Origin: Mesostigma viride
Taxonomy: Eukaryota > Streptophyta > Mesostigmatophyceae > Mesostigmatales > Mesostigmataceae
Direction: 5' to 3'
Assembly: GCA_009746045.1 (NCBI GenBank)
Contig: RPFO01000026.1
Location: 69,501-133,500 of the forward strand
DNA length: 64,000 nt
Shown: piece by piece, positions 43,482 through 53,665 of the stretch
Layout: each line of letters starts with the position of its first letter
Numbering within the stretch: the first letter of the stretch is position 1
Translations under genes and position numbers: made by a program
Notes under the pieces: generated by a model
Database searches by the model: none
The model's input: only the letters and a program-made list of their open reading frames with translations
Told to the model about the DNA's origin: nothing

Positions 43482-44481
43482 CATCTTGAACTGTGAGAGC
43501 ATCGCGTCCCAGTCATACCCGCAAACCTTGGCGGAACTGATGGACCGAGTGCGTCGCAAGCTGGTGCCCCCAGATGCTACACTCCACGAGCGGATGGCCT
43601 TCAGCAAGCTGCGCCAGGGGACCACCCCATATCGCGAGTTTCTGTCTAAGTTCGAGTCCAGCGCCGCCTACCTGGCTGACATGACCTGGTACGAGTACAA
43701 GAGCAGGTTCATCGAGGCACTCTGCCCTGAGCTGCAGGACGAGGTATTCAAGCACTATGCTGATGTCCCTTGGGAAGAGTGGGACATCTTGAATATCCAG
43801 AGGTATCTCCTAGAGGTGGCCGACGTAGTGGCTCGCGGGCGTGCACCCTCAGTGCGCCGTTTCTTCAGACCTGCTCCCCCGCGACGGGTGAATCAGATGT
43901 ACTCCACTGATTTCGCCGGCGAGGAGGAGGACGAGTACCTCGACGACCCTGACGAGGGCTACACTGACCATGGCGTCAACGCGATCGACGCTAGCAAGGC
44001 GCGCTGCTTCATGTGCAGCGAGGTGGGGCACCTCAAGCGCGACTGCCCCAAGCTCCGGGGCAAGAACGCCAGTCGTGGGACAGGAGAAGGGACACCCAGT
44101 GTTCGTTTCTCCGGCCCGGCCTTCGGCAGCCGCCCCGACTCCTCCGGTCCTCGGGACCGACCCCGCAACGCGGGTGAGCGTGCGGCTCGCCTGCAGCACG
44201 CCAGACAGGTCCCGACGCAGTACCAGCAGCCGCGACCACCCGCGACCAGCTCTACCAAGGGTGTGTTGCGTGCGGTCAACGAGATGGAGGCGCGGCGACA
44301 GTCCTCCTCTTCCGGCCAAACGCAGGCAGTGGCTGGCTACGAGTATGACGACGAGGAGGGGGCTGACGAAGAGGAGGAGGGGGGGAAGAGGGCGGGTGGT
44401 CGGGCGAGGCGGCCTCCCGTCCCACCGCTCCTCGGGAGTAGTAGCCCTGCCCATGGGCTTGGGTCCCGGGGTAGGGGATAG
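43482..44481 (+). CDS. gag: Element 4 Gag, C-terminal part
   Basis: Continues the capsid domain (LAELMDRVRRKLVPP; FSKLRQGTTPYREFLSKF; FIEALCPELQDEVFKHY), then a perfect zinc knuckle CFMCSEVGHLKRDC, a Pro/Arg-rich tail and an acidic EDE run. Stop TAG at 44479-44481. Pol is open in the +1 frame across the last ~500 bp, so Pol is probably made by +1 frameshifting, as in many Ty3-type elements. Confidence 0.88.
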
Positions 44482-47458
44482 GGTAGAAAAATCAGATGGT
44501 AGCCCAGACGCGGAGTCAACTAGAGTAGAGGTAGACGTCAATAACGTGGCCGCAGACGCGTCCACCCAACCGGCGGCGCGTGCATCTCAAGGAGATTCGC
44601 GGCATCTGTTTCTTTTCAGCGGAGGGTTACTGGTCCCTCCCACCGTCCTTGATCCGTATTTGAAGGAGAAAACGATCATGGACGTGAAGTTCCTGGTCGA
44701 CACCGGCGCCTCCACGTCCTTCATCAACGAGGCCCTGGTGCGTCGGCTGGGCCTGGTACCCCGGCCTCACACCACGGCAGTATATGTCACCTACTCAGAC
44801 GGTCGGCGACACCAATCGCCGGGCCTAGCAGACATCAAGGGTGTGCTGCAGGGCACGCCGGTGGACCTGGTGGCGACTATTGCGCCGCTGGGCGCTGCCG
44901 ACATCATCATTGGAGTGGACTGGCTGGACAAGCAGGATGTGGACATCAGTGTGCGCCGGCGGGTAGTTTGGTTTCCGGATGGTTCATTCTGGTGCCCAGA
45001 CAGCGAGTATAGGGCACAGGCCGCGGAGGTCCATAACATTACACACGAGCGCTCGGCGGACGGGCCTCGACCAGCGTCCCAGATCCTGATGAGTAGCAAG
45101 ACGCTGGCGCGCCAGCTCCGGAAGGGCAAGGAGTACGCGATGTATCGCATAGACCTGGACAGCACTCAGGCTCTGCTTAACGAGATTGGTGCCGGATTCA
45201 CACCGGACGAGCTGGCGCGGTTCAATGCCGTCCTGGAGAAGCGCACTACCCTTTTTGCGGATCGCACCCCCCAGTTCCCTCCCAATCGATCGGTGTTACA
45301 TCGTGTCCAGCTCCAGGAGGGTTCCGGGCCTACCGTGTCTCCCATGTACCGCATGGGCCCAGTCGAGCTGGTGGAGCTCAAGAAGATCCTCATTTCACTG
45401 CTCGACGCTGGGCTCATTGAACCCAGCAACAGCCCCTTCTCAGCGGGCGTGCTGCTCGTTCCCAAGCCAGGAGGCAAGTGGCGTCTGGTGACGGATTACC
45501 GGAAGCTGAACGCCATCACCGTCAAGTCCCGGTATCCTCTACCGCGGATCGACGACATCTTCAACCGTGTCCAGGGGGCCACGTGTTTCACCGTCATCGA
45601 CTGTGCGGACGGGTTTTGGCAGCTGCGCATCGCGCCAGAAGACTGCCACAAGACCGCGTTCGCTACGCCCTTCGGTCACTATCAGTTTCGGGTGGCGGCA
45701 ATGGGGCTGTGCAATTCGCCTGCGTCCTTCCAGATGCTGATGAATGACATCCTCCGTCCGGTGATGGGCACAGCCCACTTGCCGCAGGTCTCCCAGGACC
45801 TGGCGGACCCGCAGAAGGGGGCGCGCCCGCCCTGGACCTACAAGCGCACGTGCGCGCTGGCGTATCTGGACGACATCCTGGTGTACTCCAAGACGTTCGA
45901 GGAGCACCTAGAGGATGTGGACGCCGTGCTGCAGATCATGGAGGATGAGCACCTTTCGGCGCGGAAGGCCAAGGTGCGCGCCGGCCGCTGCGTGCCGTTT
46001 CTGGGCCATACCTTGTCCGCGGACGGCATCGCGACCGACCCTGAGAAGATCGAGTCCGTCCAGCAATGGCCTGTCCCTACGGACGTGAAAGGGGTGCGCA
46101 GCTTCCTGGGATTGGCATCTTACTACCGACGGTTCATCCCGCGGTTTGCCACCATCGCCGCCCCGATCAACGCTCTTCTCAAGAAGGGTACCCCGTTCCT
46201 TTGGGCTGAGCAGTGCCAACAGGCTTTTGAGGCGCTTAAGCGCCACCTCACCACAGCGCCAGTCCTTATCCTGCCGGACCCGGCCCTTCCTTTCGTCGTG
46301 GCTACGGACGCCAGCAAGGTGGCCATCGGGGGTGTCCTCCTGCAGGACCAAGGCAAGGGTCTTCAGCCCATCGAGTATATCTCACGCACAATGATTCCGG
46401 CGGAGCGGAATTACCCAGTGCATCAGCAGGAGCTTCTGGCAGTAGTCTACAGCTGCCACACGTGGCGTCATCATCTTCTGGGGGCCCAGTTTTCGGTGGC
46501 CATTAGTGAGCAGGGGGATCTCGACCCCCACCGCCTGGTGATCCACACCGACCACCGGCCGCTCACCCACCTCCTGGTGCAGCCCAACCTGACGCCCCGC
46601 CAAGCGCGGTGGATGGAGTACTTGTCACAGTTTGCGCCATTCAAGATCCAATACGTCAAGGGCGCGGACAACGTGGTGCCAGACGCCCTTTCGCGACGGG
46701 CGGACTATTGGTTCTACGAGGACATGGATGTGCTTCATACCACTTGCGTACCAGTGGCCGCCCCGGGGACCGCCTACGGCGCGGAGCCACGGTCTCCCCG
46801 GGCCCGCCACCTGTTTCATCTGGGACACACCACCAGCGATGACTTGTCACCTCTCTTGGAGGAGACGAGTGCCCACGAGGACGTGGACGCCCCCGGGGAG
46901 GGGGAGGGATCGCATACGCGCATGCCCCTTAGCCATGTGGTGCCGCCCCAGGGAATTTTTCAGCTTCAGCCGATCGGCCCGCCCACAGTCTTCTCCGAAT
47001 TCGTCAACCAGGCGAGCGCGGAGACAGACCCGGCCGCGGACGCGTTCACAGTCACGTCGGACCTGGAGACGATGATCAGTCGTTTCACGGTCACGGAGGA
47101 AGCGGCGCTTGAAGCCATCCGGGCGCATCCCCAGCAGATGGGTGCCTACCCTTGCAAGTTCCAGGATGGACGCCTGTTCGTGAGTGTCCAGCCGGAGGAA
47201 TGGCGGCTGTATGTCCCGGAGCTTTGTAGGGCCGCCTTGCTTCACGAGCTCCACGATTCGCTTCTAGGCGGACATCAAGGAAGCCACCGTCTTTATCCTC
47301 GGGCCCGCAAACATTTCTACTGGCCAGGGATGAAGGAGTATATTGAGACATATGTGCGCCAGTGCCCCTCGTGCCAGATCATGAAGTCCAGGAACACGGG
47401 CTCGCAAGCCGTCCCAAGACGTTACCTGATCCGATGGGTCCTTGGGATTCTATCATGA
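44482..47458 (+). CDS. pol: Element 4 Pol: protease, RT, RNase H, integrase zinc domain
   Basis: The frame is open from within gag. Retropepsin KFLVDTGASTSFIN (Asp codon 44699-44701) and DIIIGVDWL. RT: LVPKPGGKWRLVTDYRKLN, CFTVIDCADGFWQ, FATPFGHYQFRVAAMGL and LAYLDDILVYSK with the YLDD catalytic pair. RNase H VVATDASKVAIGGVL, HQQELLAVVYS, IHTDHRPL. Integrase zinc HDSLLGGHQGSHR...WPGM...CPSCQ. A frameshift near 47420 moves the integrase core to the next frame. Order and motifs are standard Ty3/gypsy. Confidence 0.92.
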
Positions 47459-48766
47459 TGGACTTCATCGGCCCGTTCAAGAAGGCGAAGAGCGGCAACA
47501 GCATGGTCCTGGTGTTCGTGGACCGCCTGACGCGCATGTGTCACTTGGCCCCGTGTCCGGCCGACCTCACTGCGGAGGAGTGCGCCAAGATATACCTGAC
47601 GCACGTGTTCCGGTTCCACGGGCTCAGCCGACAGTTCATCTCCGACCGCGACAAGCTCTTCACGGCCAAATTCTGGCAGGAGTTTTTCGAACGGCTGGGC
47701 ACCAAGGTGTCGCTGGGCACGGCCTACCACAGTTCGTCGTCACATCTGGTGGAGCGGTTGAACCGCACAGTGCAAGAGACCATGCGACACTACACCGACG
47801 CGGTGGGCAGCAATTGGGAGGAACTTCTGGGCTTGGTGGAGTTCTCCCTGAACAATGCCCCCCAGGCCGCCCACGGATTTACCCCCTTTTTCCTCAACTC
47901 TGGCAGGCACCCTCTCACGCCTCCCGACTTGCTTATGAGCCCCGGACTGGGAGAGGATCAGGTCAAGCTGGACACACGCCAAGGGGTTGATCGCTTGCTG
48001 CAGCGGATGCACCAGGCTCATAACAGTGCAGTCCAGGGCTACCGCGCCGCGACCGAGCGGTATCTGGAGAGGACAGCCGGCAAGCGGGATAACCGGGCGC
48101 CGTCCATTGAAGTGGGCGATTGGGTCCTGGTAGAGGGCCCACAGATCGGACGATTCTCACACAAGGTGGAGAAGTGTATGCGCGCGGGTCAGTATTCGTT
48201 ACGGCAGGCCCTGGATCGCATCGTGGCAATGGATGACGAAGACCAGAATGATGGGAGCGAGGATGACGACTCCGATTCTGATGACTACCCTCCACGCCCT
48301 CTTCCTCGTCCTCCTCCAAGGGATCCACCTTCTGGGGGCTCCTTGGAGGGCGGCGCAGGACATCGTCCTGTGACGCGTTTCGAGGCGCCACCGCCGGCGA
48401 CGGGCTGGGGGCGCCCACCCGGGCGCGGGTCTCGCCCGCGGTCCACGGGTTGGGGCGGGGGCAGTCAACCAGATTCTCGGCGTGCTCCGGAACGACCTGC
48501 ACGTCGGCGCTCGCCCTCACCGTCCTCGCGCTCGCGTTCCCGTTCGGACTCGGGAACGGAGGTACGCACTGCTCGTCGAGCGTCACCACCACCTCGTCGC
48601 CCGGCTGATCGTCACTGGGAGCGCACGTGGGGGTCGGCGGTGGAATTGGAGCGAGAGTCTCGGCGACCGCGGTCGGAAACGACGGGAGCTGCTCCGGCTA
48701 GGACAGAACAGCCGGCCGGGGGCGAGCCCCCGGTTGTGGCCCCCTCAGGTCCTCCGACGGATGCGG
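47420..48766 (+). CDS. pol: Element 4 Pol: integrase core and basic tail
   Basis: Integrase catalytic residues in IMMDFIGPFKK (Asp), FISDRDKLF (Asp) and SSHLVERLNRTVQE (Glu). Then EVGDWVLVEGPQIGRFS, a barrel-like C-terminal domain, followed by a long Asp/Glu-rich then Arg/Ser/Pro-rich disordered region. The apparent stop at 48775-48777 lies in the inserted miniature element. The host frame continues in phase at 49308. No chromodomain is seen. Confidence 0.88.
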
Positions 48767-49302
48767 AGTTAGGTTAAAGAGTGCCGGAACCTTTTGCCGC
48801 CTGAGGCAAATCGGGCCGGAACACTATTTTGCCCGGAATAACCACTTCCGAGCACCCAAGTTAATTCGGCCGAATTAACTTGGGTGCTCGGAAGTGGTTA
48901 TTCCGGGCAAAATAGTGTTCCGGCCCGATTTGCCTCAGGCGGCAAAAGGTTCCGGCACTATTTAACCTAACTAAAACCTGGCCTCGTGGAGGGTGGGTTG
49001 AATATGAGACATCCGCCTGGGCCACTGAGCACGCACCACTAAATGCGCCGGAGCTGTCCGGATTCGAACCCCTGACCTCCAAGGTGCACAGGTTTTAGTT
49101 AGGTTAAATAGTGCCGGAACCTTTTGCCGCCTGAGGCAAATCGGTCCGTCACACTATTTTGCCCGGAATAACCACTTCCGAGCACCCAAGCTAATTCGGC
49201 CGAATTAACTTGGGTGCTCGGAAGTGGTTATTCCGGGCAAAATAGTGTGACGGACCGATTTGCCTCAGGCGGCAAAAGGTTCCGGCACTATTTAACCTAA
49301 CT
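48767..49302. mobile_element. Miniature terminal-repeat element (TRIM-like) with palindromic terminal repeats, copy 2
   Basis: Direct repeats 48767-48972 and 49097-49302 (206 bp each) enclose 124 bp. TGCGG duplication at 48762-48766 and 49303-49307. Each direct repeat is a palindrome, AGTTAGGTTAAA...TTTAACCTAACT, with ~103-bp arms and at most one or two mismatches. The core contains GGATTCGAACCCC, a box-B-like complement, and its ends are themselves inverted (AAAACCTG...CAGGTTTT). Same layout as 10388-10917 but no sequence similarity beyond the AGTT...AACT ends. Confidence 0.88.
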
Positions 49303-50374
49303 TGCGGGCCAAGAGGAGCCTACCTTCCTTGTCTCCTTGGAACCACCGGAGCCTACCTTCCTAGTCTCCCTGGAACCACGTCCCCGGCCTGCACCAGCCG
49401 GCTCATCAATGCCACGTCCTGCGGAGGGACACATCCGGCCCACTTCGTCGGGTCGACCCTCGCACCCTTCCGCGGAGGAACCGTGCCTACACACCATGAC
49501 AGAGACGCGACCTCGGGTCGCGGAGGATCCCAGCGGAACGGGCATTCTGGTACCAGCGGAGCCCGTGATGCGTTTGGAAGCGCTCGTAGCTGCGGTACAA
49601 TCAGGACAGGACCTGATACAGCGCCTGATGGTCCAGCACGGTCGTCAAGGCGATCATTCTGCAGCCACCTCAGTGGGTTATGATGCGGCTTCCAGGGCTC
49701 CTGGGTCATCTCACGAGGAGTGGTCAGTGGGGGACTTCATACGGCCGGTACCGGGTAGAGCGGTGAGGCATGGTGGGCCAGGACCTCGCACGGAGAAGCT
49801 TTGTGTGACATTCGAGGGACCTCCGGCTTTTCAGGTTCCCCCGGGTACGCACCTACCTGCTCCTCTGGTGTTTCAAGCGGGTCCTTGGTTCGCTGTGGAT
49901 CGCGGGGCTTACTGGGAACAGGTAGAGATCACCTTTTTGCCCCAGGTTCCCCTGCCCCTGCCGCAACCCGACGACCCTCGTTTTCCCACTGCGGTGGGGC
50001 ATACTGTGCGGTTCGGGTCCGAAGACTGGTGGGATTGGCGATATCAGGTCGATGGGGTGGGGCACGTGGTGACGCCTCCCAAGGTGGCTCCAGCGGAGGG
50101 GCGTGCCTTTCTTAATCTGGTGGCGCCCGATATCGCAGGGGCCCGGACGGCGTCGATCAACGATGATCACGTGCGTACGGAGGTTTTCATGATGGGGGTG
50201 CACTTTGTTCGCGAGCACCGTTGTGGGGTGGTGGATCGGTCGGCGCTGACACTCCTGTTCACCCATCCCCAGTACCTCGCTGGGTTCCTGTCCATGTGGC
50301 CCAGAGGTTCGTGGGTGGAGCTGTCCAGGCTAGCTGGGCCGGCAGAAGGTGTCCCCCTACCAGGTGGCTTTTGA
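49303..50374 (+). CDS. pol: Element 4 Pol: C-terminal extension beyond integrase
   Basis: Across the TGCGG duplication the codon phase of 48766 equals that of 49307, so this ~355-residue stretch was the continuation of Pol, not an independent gene. It starts with a duplicated phrase (EEPTFLVSLEP / PEPTFLVSLEP), then a Pro/Arg-rich linker. A folded-looking part follows with many aromatic residues (FEGPPAFQVPPGTHLPAPLVFQ in two pieces, WFAVDRGAYWEQVEITF, FGSEDWWDWRYQVDGVGHVV, VFMMGVHFVREHRCG). No transmembrane segment or signal peptide is seen, so an Env is unlikely. I do not recognise the fold. Confidence 0.7.
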
Positions 50375-50707
50375 GTGTGACCTGTGTTCGCACCCCGGGA
50401 TGATGACTTCACAGATGACCCACGCGGGGCGTAGGGCTCTCACTGAAGTCCTGTCGCAGCGACGTGCCACTAGCGGCGGACGCTAGAGTGGTTAGAATAG
50501 TTTTTCGTGACGGATAGCGGATTGATCCAGTCACCATCAGAGTCTTACTACTACGTCAGAGTTGGTCCTGTGTATCAACTTCTAGAGGAACTGGCATTAC
50601 TGACCTGCGGGTGAACCGAGGTTGGGACATAGTACTCTTATAGTAGCGATGTTTTTCCAATCTAACTTGTACGGTAGGGACTACCGACCCCCGTGGGGGG
50701 GGAGGAG
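50375..50707 (+). other. Element 4 3' untranslated region with polypurine tract
   Basis: No gene. GTGGGGGGGGAGGAG at 50693-50707 directly abuts the 3' LTR and is the polypurine tract for plus-strand priming. Confidence 0.75.
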
Positions 50708-51291
50708 TGTTACGTCCCAGCCCTTTTGGTCGGACGTAACAATGGAATAAATTACTAAGGCTGTTTGGTCTATTGGACTTGGGTTTTATGGACCTTGGCT
50801 ATTGTGTGAATTGGACTAGTTATTTGGTCCTAGGTTGTCCTTTTAGGGGCCGGTGCTGTGGCGCCGCGCCAGTTCTGAGTCCGTCAGTAGTTCTAGGCGT
50901 GGATCCTATAGTTGAGGGTCGATGTCGGCCCGGATCCTACGTGGAATGAGTGACTCGGATTGTTCTAGGGAAATTGGCGTGTATCTGCGCCGCAACCAAC
51001 CTAGGTTAAATTGGTCCGAGGACGAGAGTCTCGTCCTCTTGGTTTAATGAATGATAAGTGCGAATACGCCTACACATTGAGCCCGGGGCAATTATCCATT
51101 TGTAATTGGTATTGCTAGCCAATATAAGTGTGTACTAATTAGCTTGGCATCAAGCCGTGATGCCAGATATCTCACGACTCACGTCGTGAAGCGCAACCTA
51201 CTTTAGGCTATCTTGAATTATTCCTAATTCCGGCAAGAAGGGTCTTTCGCTACGTAGCTCAGGCTAGGTGTGTCTGGGCAGGGACGTAACA
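50708..51291 (+). repeat. Element 4 3' LTR
   Basis: 584 bp, almost identical to the 5' copy. Followed by the CTGCC duplication and the resumed element 2 pol. Confidence 0.95.
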
Positions 51292-52446
51292 CTGCCCAAC
51301 CCCAAAAACCCTCAATACAAACCTCCTGTCACCCCTTCATGGGACGTGCCAGAGGGAGCCAAAAAGCTCAGATTAAAATTTGTTCTCAAACAAAAACCAC
51401 AAAAAGTGGGCTCCCCAATCTTCCATGCCAGACCATGTGTCACAGAATTAAAGGGGACATCCACACTGCCAAAAGGGGAAACCTACACACCTGGGCTGCA
51501 ACAAACCTCACTCAGGATCATGCTCTCCCTATTCCTCCACAACCTCAATGCAGGCCAAGACTATGTCTGCAAAGCCACTGATATTAAAAGGGCCTTCCTC
51601 AGGGGGGACCCAGAAAAGGCTGAATCTGTGTGGAAGGGGAAGGTGTACTGGGTAGACACCCCAGATGTGTGGAAAACCTACATTGATGAGCCCCACCTTA
51701 TCATTAACATTGGGGTGGAAGGGCTTGTCAGTGCCCCAAAAATTTTCAGAGACTCAGCAGAGGAAGTATTCAAAAAGCTCAAGGCCACGTATGATGACCT
51801 GGACCCATGCTTTTTTGTTGTACCCACCCCCTCTGGACTGCTGTTCTTTGTGTGGCATGGAGATGACCAACTCATTTGTGGGCCTAGAGCTGAGGTGGAA
51901 ACATTTATTCAGCAGGTCCAGGAATCATATGAGATTGGCAAACAGGTGGAATTGAGCACAACCCCCATCCAGTTCTGTGGCATCATGTTGCAGCTGCACA
52001 GGCAGCCAGATCAATGGGTCTGCTCTCTCTCTCCTCCTGCAGAATATATTCAAGATTGTCTAGATCTGCTGCATCACACCTGCCTCCCCTTACACATGTG
52101 TGCCACTGTTCAGGGCAAACTGGGGTGGTGGTCAGCCATCTGTGGGGCCCCCTTAGCTGTCATCAGCAGGGTCACCCATGATGTTCTAGTCAAAATAAAA
52201 TGCAGTCACATCAGGAAGTTGATCCATGACTGCCCCCCCCTCATCCTCCATGGCCTGAATCTGATGGAAGACATCCACATACACAGTGTCATGGACAGCT
52301 CCATGGAGAGCAGAACAATCAATCAGATGGGGGCACGGGAATCAGGGCTGTTTTTTCTCACCAACAGGTCAGATTACATGTCCCTCATGCACTTCCTAGT
52401 ACAGCAGGCTACACCGCAGAAAACCTGGCAGCAGCAACTCAGCTGA
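51292..52446 (+). CDS. pol: Element 2 Pol: RT
   Basis: Resumes element 2 pol in phase after element 4. KKLRLKFVLKQKPQK, HARPCVTELKGTS, CKATDIKRAFLRGDPE (first Asp), GVEGLVSAPKIF, FFVWHGDDQLICGP (Asp-Asp in HGDD), then the thumb and the first RNase H motif (VMDSSMESRTINQMG). It ends at a TGA at 52444-52446 because of a frameshift between NRSDYMSL and AECRAVV. Standard copia RT has YxDD; here the two preceding positions are His-Gly. Confidence 0.88.
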   Translation: MPNPKNPQYKPPVTPSWDVPEGAKKLRLKFVLKQKPQKVGSPIFHARPCVTELKGTSTLPKGETYTPGLQQTSLRIMLSLFLHNLNAGQDYVCKATDIKRAFLRGDPEKAESVWKGKVYWVDTPDVWKTYIDEPHLIINIGVEGLVSAPKIFRDSAEEVFKKLKATYDDLDPCFFVVPTPSGLLFFVWHGDDQLICGPRAEVETFIQQVQESYEIGKQVELSTTPIQFCGIMLQLHRQPDQWVCSLSPPAEYIQDCLDLLHHTCLPLHMCATVQGKLGWWSAICGAPLAVISRVTHDVLVKIKCSHIRKLIHDCPPLILHGLNLMEDIHIHSVMDSSMESRTINQMGARESGLFFLTNRSDYMSLMHFLVQQATPQKTWQQQLS

Positions 52447-52792
52447 ATGTCGTGCTGTGGTGTCTGCTGCATTGCATGCTCGTTCCCTGCAGCACATGCT
52501 CACCTGGCTACAAACCCAGGCAGGCAGCACATGCAATGTCATCTCACATCTCTATACTGACAGCTACTCTGTGATCAGTTTTCTAACCAAGAAATCTGTT
52601 TGTGCTGCTGTCCACACTGACCTGGATTGGGTGATCCTCAAACAGGAGGCAACCTACTTTTCCAGCTGGACTCATGTGGATGATGAGGACAACCCAGCAG
52701 ACGCTCTAACGAAGCTGCGGGATGCTGCTGGCCAACAGTACCAGCTCCTCTTTCAGAACATGAACCCCTATGATATCAGAGTCAGTGTTTGA
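52447..52792 (+). CDS. pol: Element 2 Pol: RNase H C-terminal part
   Basis: The frame gives AECRAVVSAALHARS (Glu), LYTDSYSVISFL (Asp) and DNPADALTKLRD, the copia terminal signature. Stop at 52790-52792. Element 1 shows the same region at 9350-9720. Confidence 0.85.
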
Positions 52793-53152
52793 ATAAATGA
52801 CTGGCCATAGCTCAGTCCACAACCACCACACCCCCCTACCACAGCGATAGCTGCTGGGCGCCATAAAATTCAACACATTTGCTGTGGGGTGTGAGTGCTG
52901 GCTAGGTCAGATTTGTATCCATTTGCAGCTTGAGGACACAAGCTTTGTATCCACTTACGTAATGTGTGCTCCAATAACTGGCCAAACCAGCCAGCTGTGT
53001 ACACCTTATTTAATGTGCAATATAACACCTGGCCAGAACAGCCAGCTGTAACCAATCTGGCTCAACCAGCCATGTCTCTCTTGTACCCCTAATCAACTTA
53101 AAAACAATAACAATAATGTTGGGGGTGCAGACCTGCAAATAATAAAACAATA
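52793..53152 (+). other. Element 2 3' untranslated region
   Basis: Matches 8922-9349 in reverse. Broken at AACAATA (53146-53152) by a LINE. No gene. Confidence 0.8.
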
Positions 53153-53277
53153 AGTAAGTAAGTACTTGCGTGTCATGCGCAAGGCATGCCACGGAGTACT
53201 ATGCTAATCTCATTAGAAAAATAATTACACAAAAGTTTAAACAAATATCGTCTGCATCATCCCCCAACCGTTAAGCA

Positions 53278-53661
53278 CTAGATGGGGATGTAATCCTCAT
53301 CCGAGCTGTCCTCTACTGTAATGGCAGACGAGGCGGTAGTGTAGCGGCTATCCTCAGGACCAATAACCTCCACCTGCGGACTTCTACCCTGGCTAGCAAC
53401 GGGCCGCGGGGCCCGTGGGGAGAAAACAGGAGCAAACCCCTCGGGAAGGTGCTTATCGCAGATGGCAGCCCATTTCTCCTTGTCAATCATGCGGGCGCGG
53501 AGTACGGATAGTCCCAGAAGCCCTGCATCTTCAAGCAGTTGTGTCACATATAGGTCCGGGTCGCGCCGCGCCGGTGCCCGGCGCGCGCAAGTTTGCCAGT
53601 GGGTTGCGATGGGACAAGGGGACCCTGCCATAGGAGGAGGTGTCTACTTGGTTGGCCCGTC
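53278..53661 (-). pseudogene. LINE RT protein, C-terminal end
   Basis: RRDPDLYVTQLLEDAGL followed by MIDKEKWAAICDKHLPEGF. This is the pattern that follows the GH-x-x-R motif in LINE RT proteins (helix ending with D-R/K-x-x-W). It then has a Pro/Ser-rich stretch and the acidic end DSSDEDYIPI. Stop at 53278-53280. It is separated from the upstream part by the TTAA element and a frame change. Confidence 0.7.
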
Positions 53662-53665
53662 TTAA

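Larger units (their letters stand above)
32496..51291 (+). mobile_element. Element 4: Ty3/gypsy-type LTR retrotransposon with nested insertions
   Basis: The LTRs 32496-33079 and 50708-51291 (584 bp each) differ at one position that I saw (32529/50741 region, G versus A). They have canonical TGTTACGTCC...GGACGTAACA ends and a 5-bp duplication CTGCC (32491-32495; 51292-51296). Order: LTR, TGG-type primer site, leader, small RNase H1 hybrid-binding ORF, gag, pol (PR-RT-RH-IN), long C-terminal extension, polypurine tract, LTR. Gag is split by element 5 and pol by a miniature element. One pol frameshift is seen otherwise. Confidence 0.95.

Noticed and set aside
49055-49075. tRNA gene in the core of the miniature element
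   Set aside because: Only a box-B-like GGTTCGAATCC is present. The T-stem does not pair and no box A lies at the right distance. The same applies to 10562-10575.
49303-50374. env-like independent third ORF of element 4
   Set aside because: No signal peptide or membrane segment, and codon phase across the miniature element shows it is continuous with Pol.
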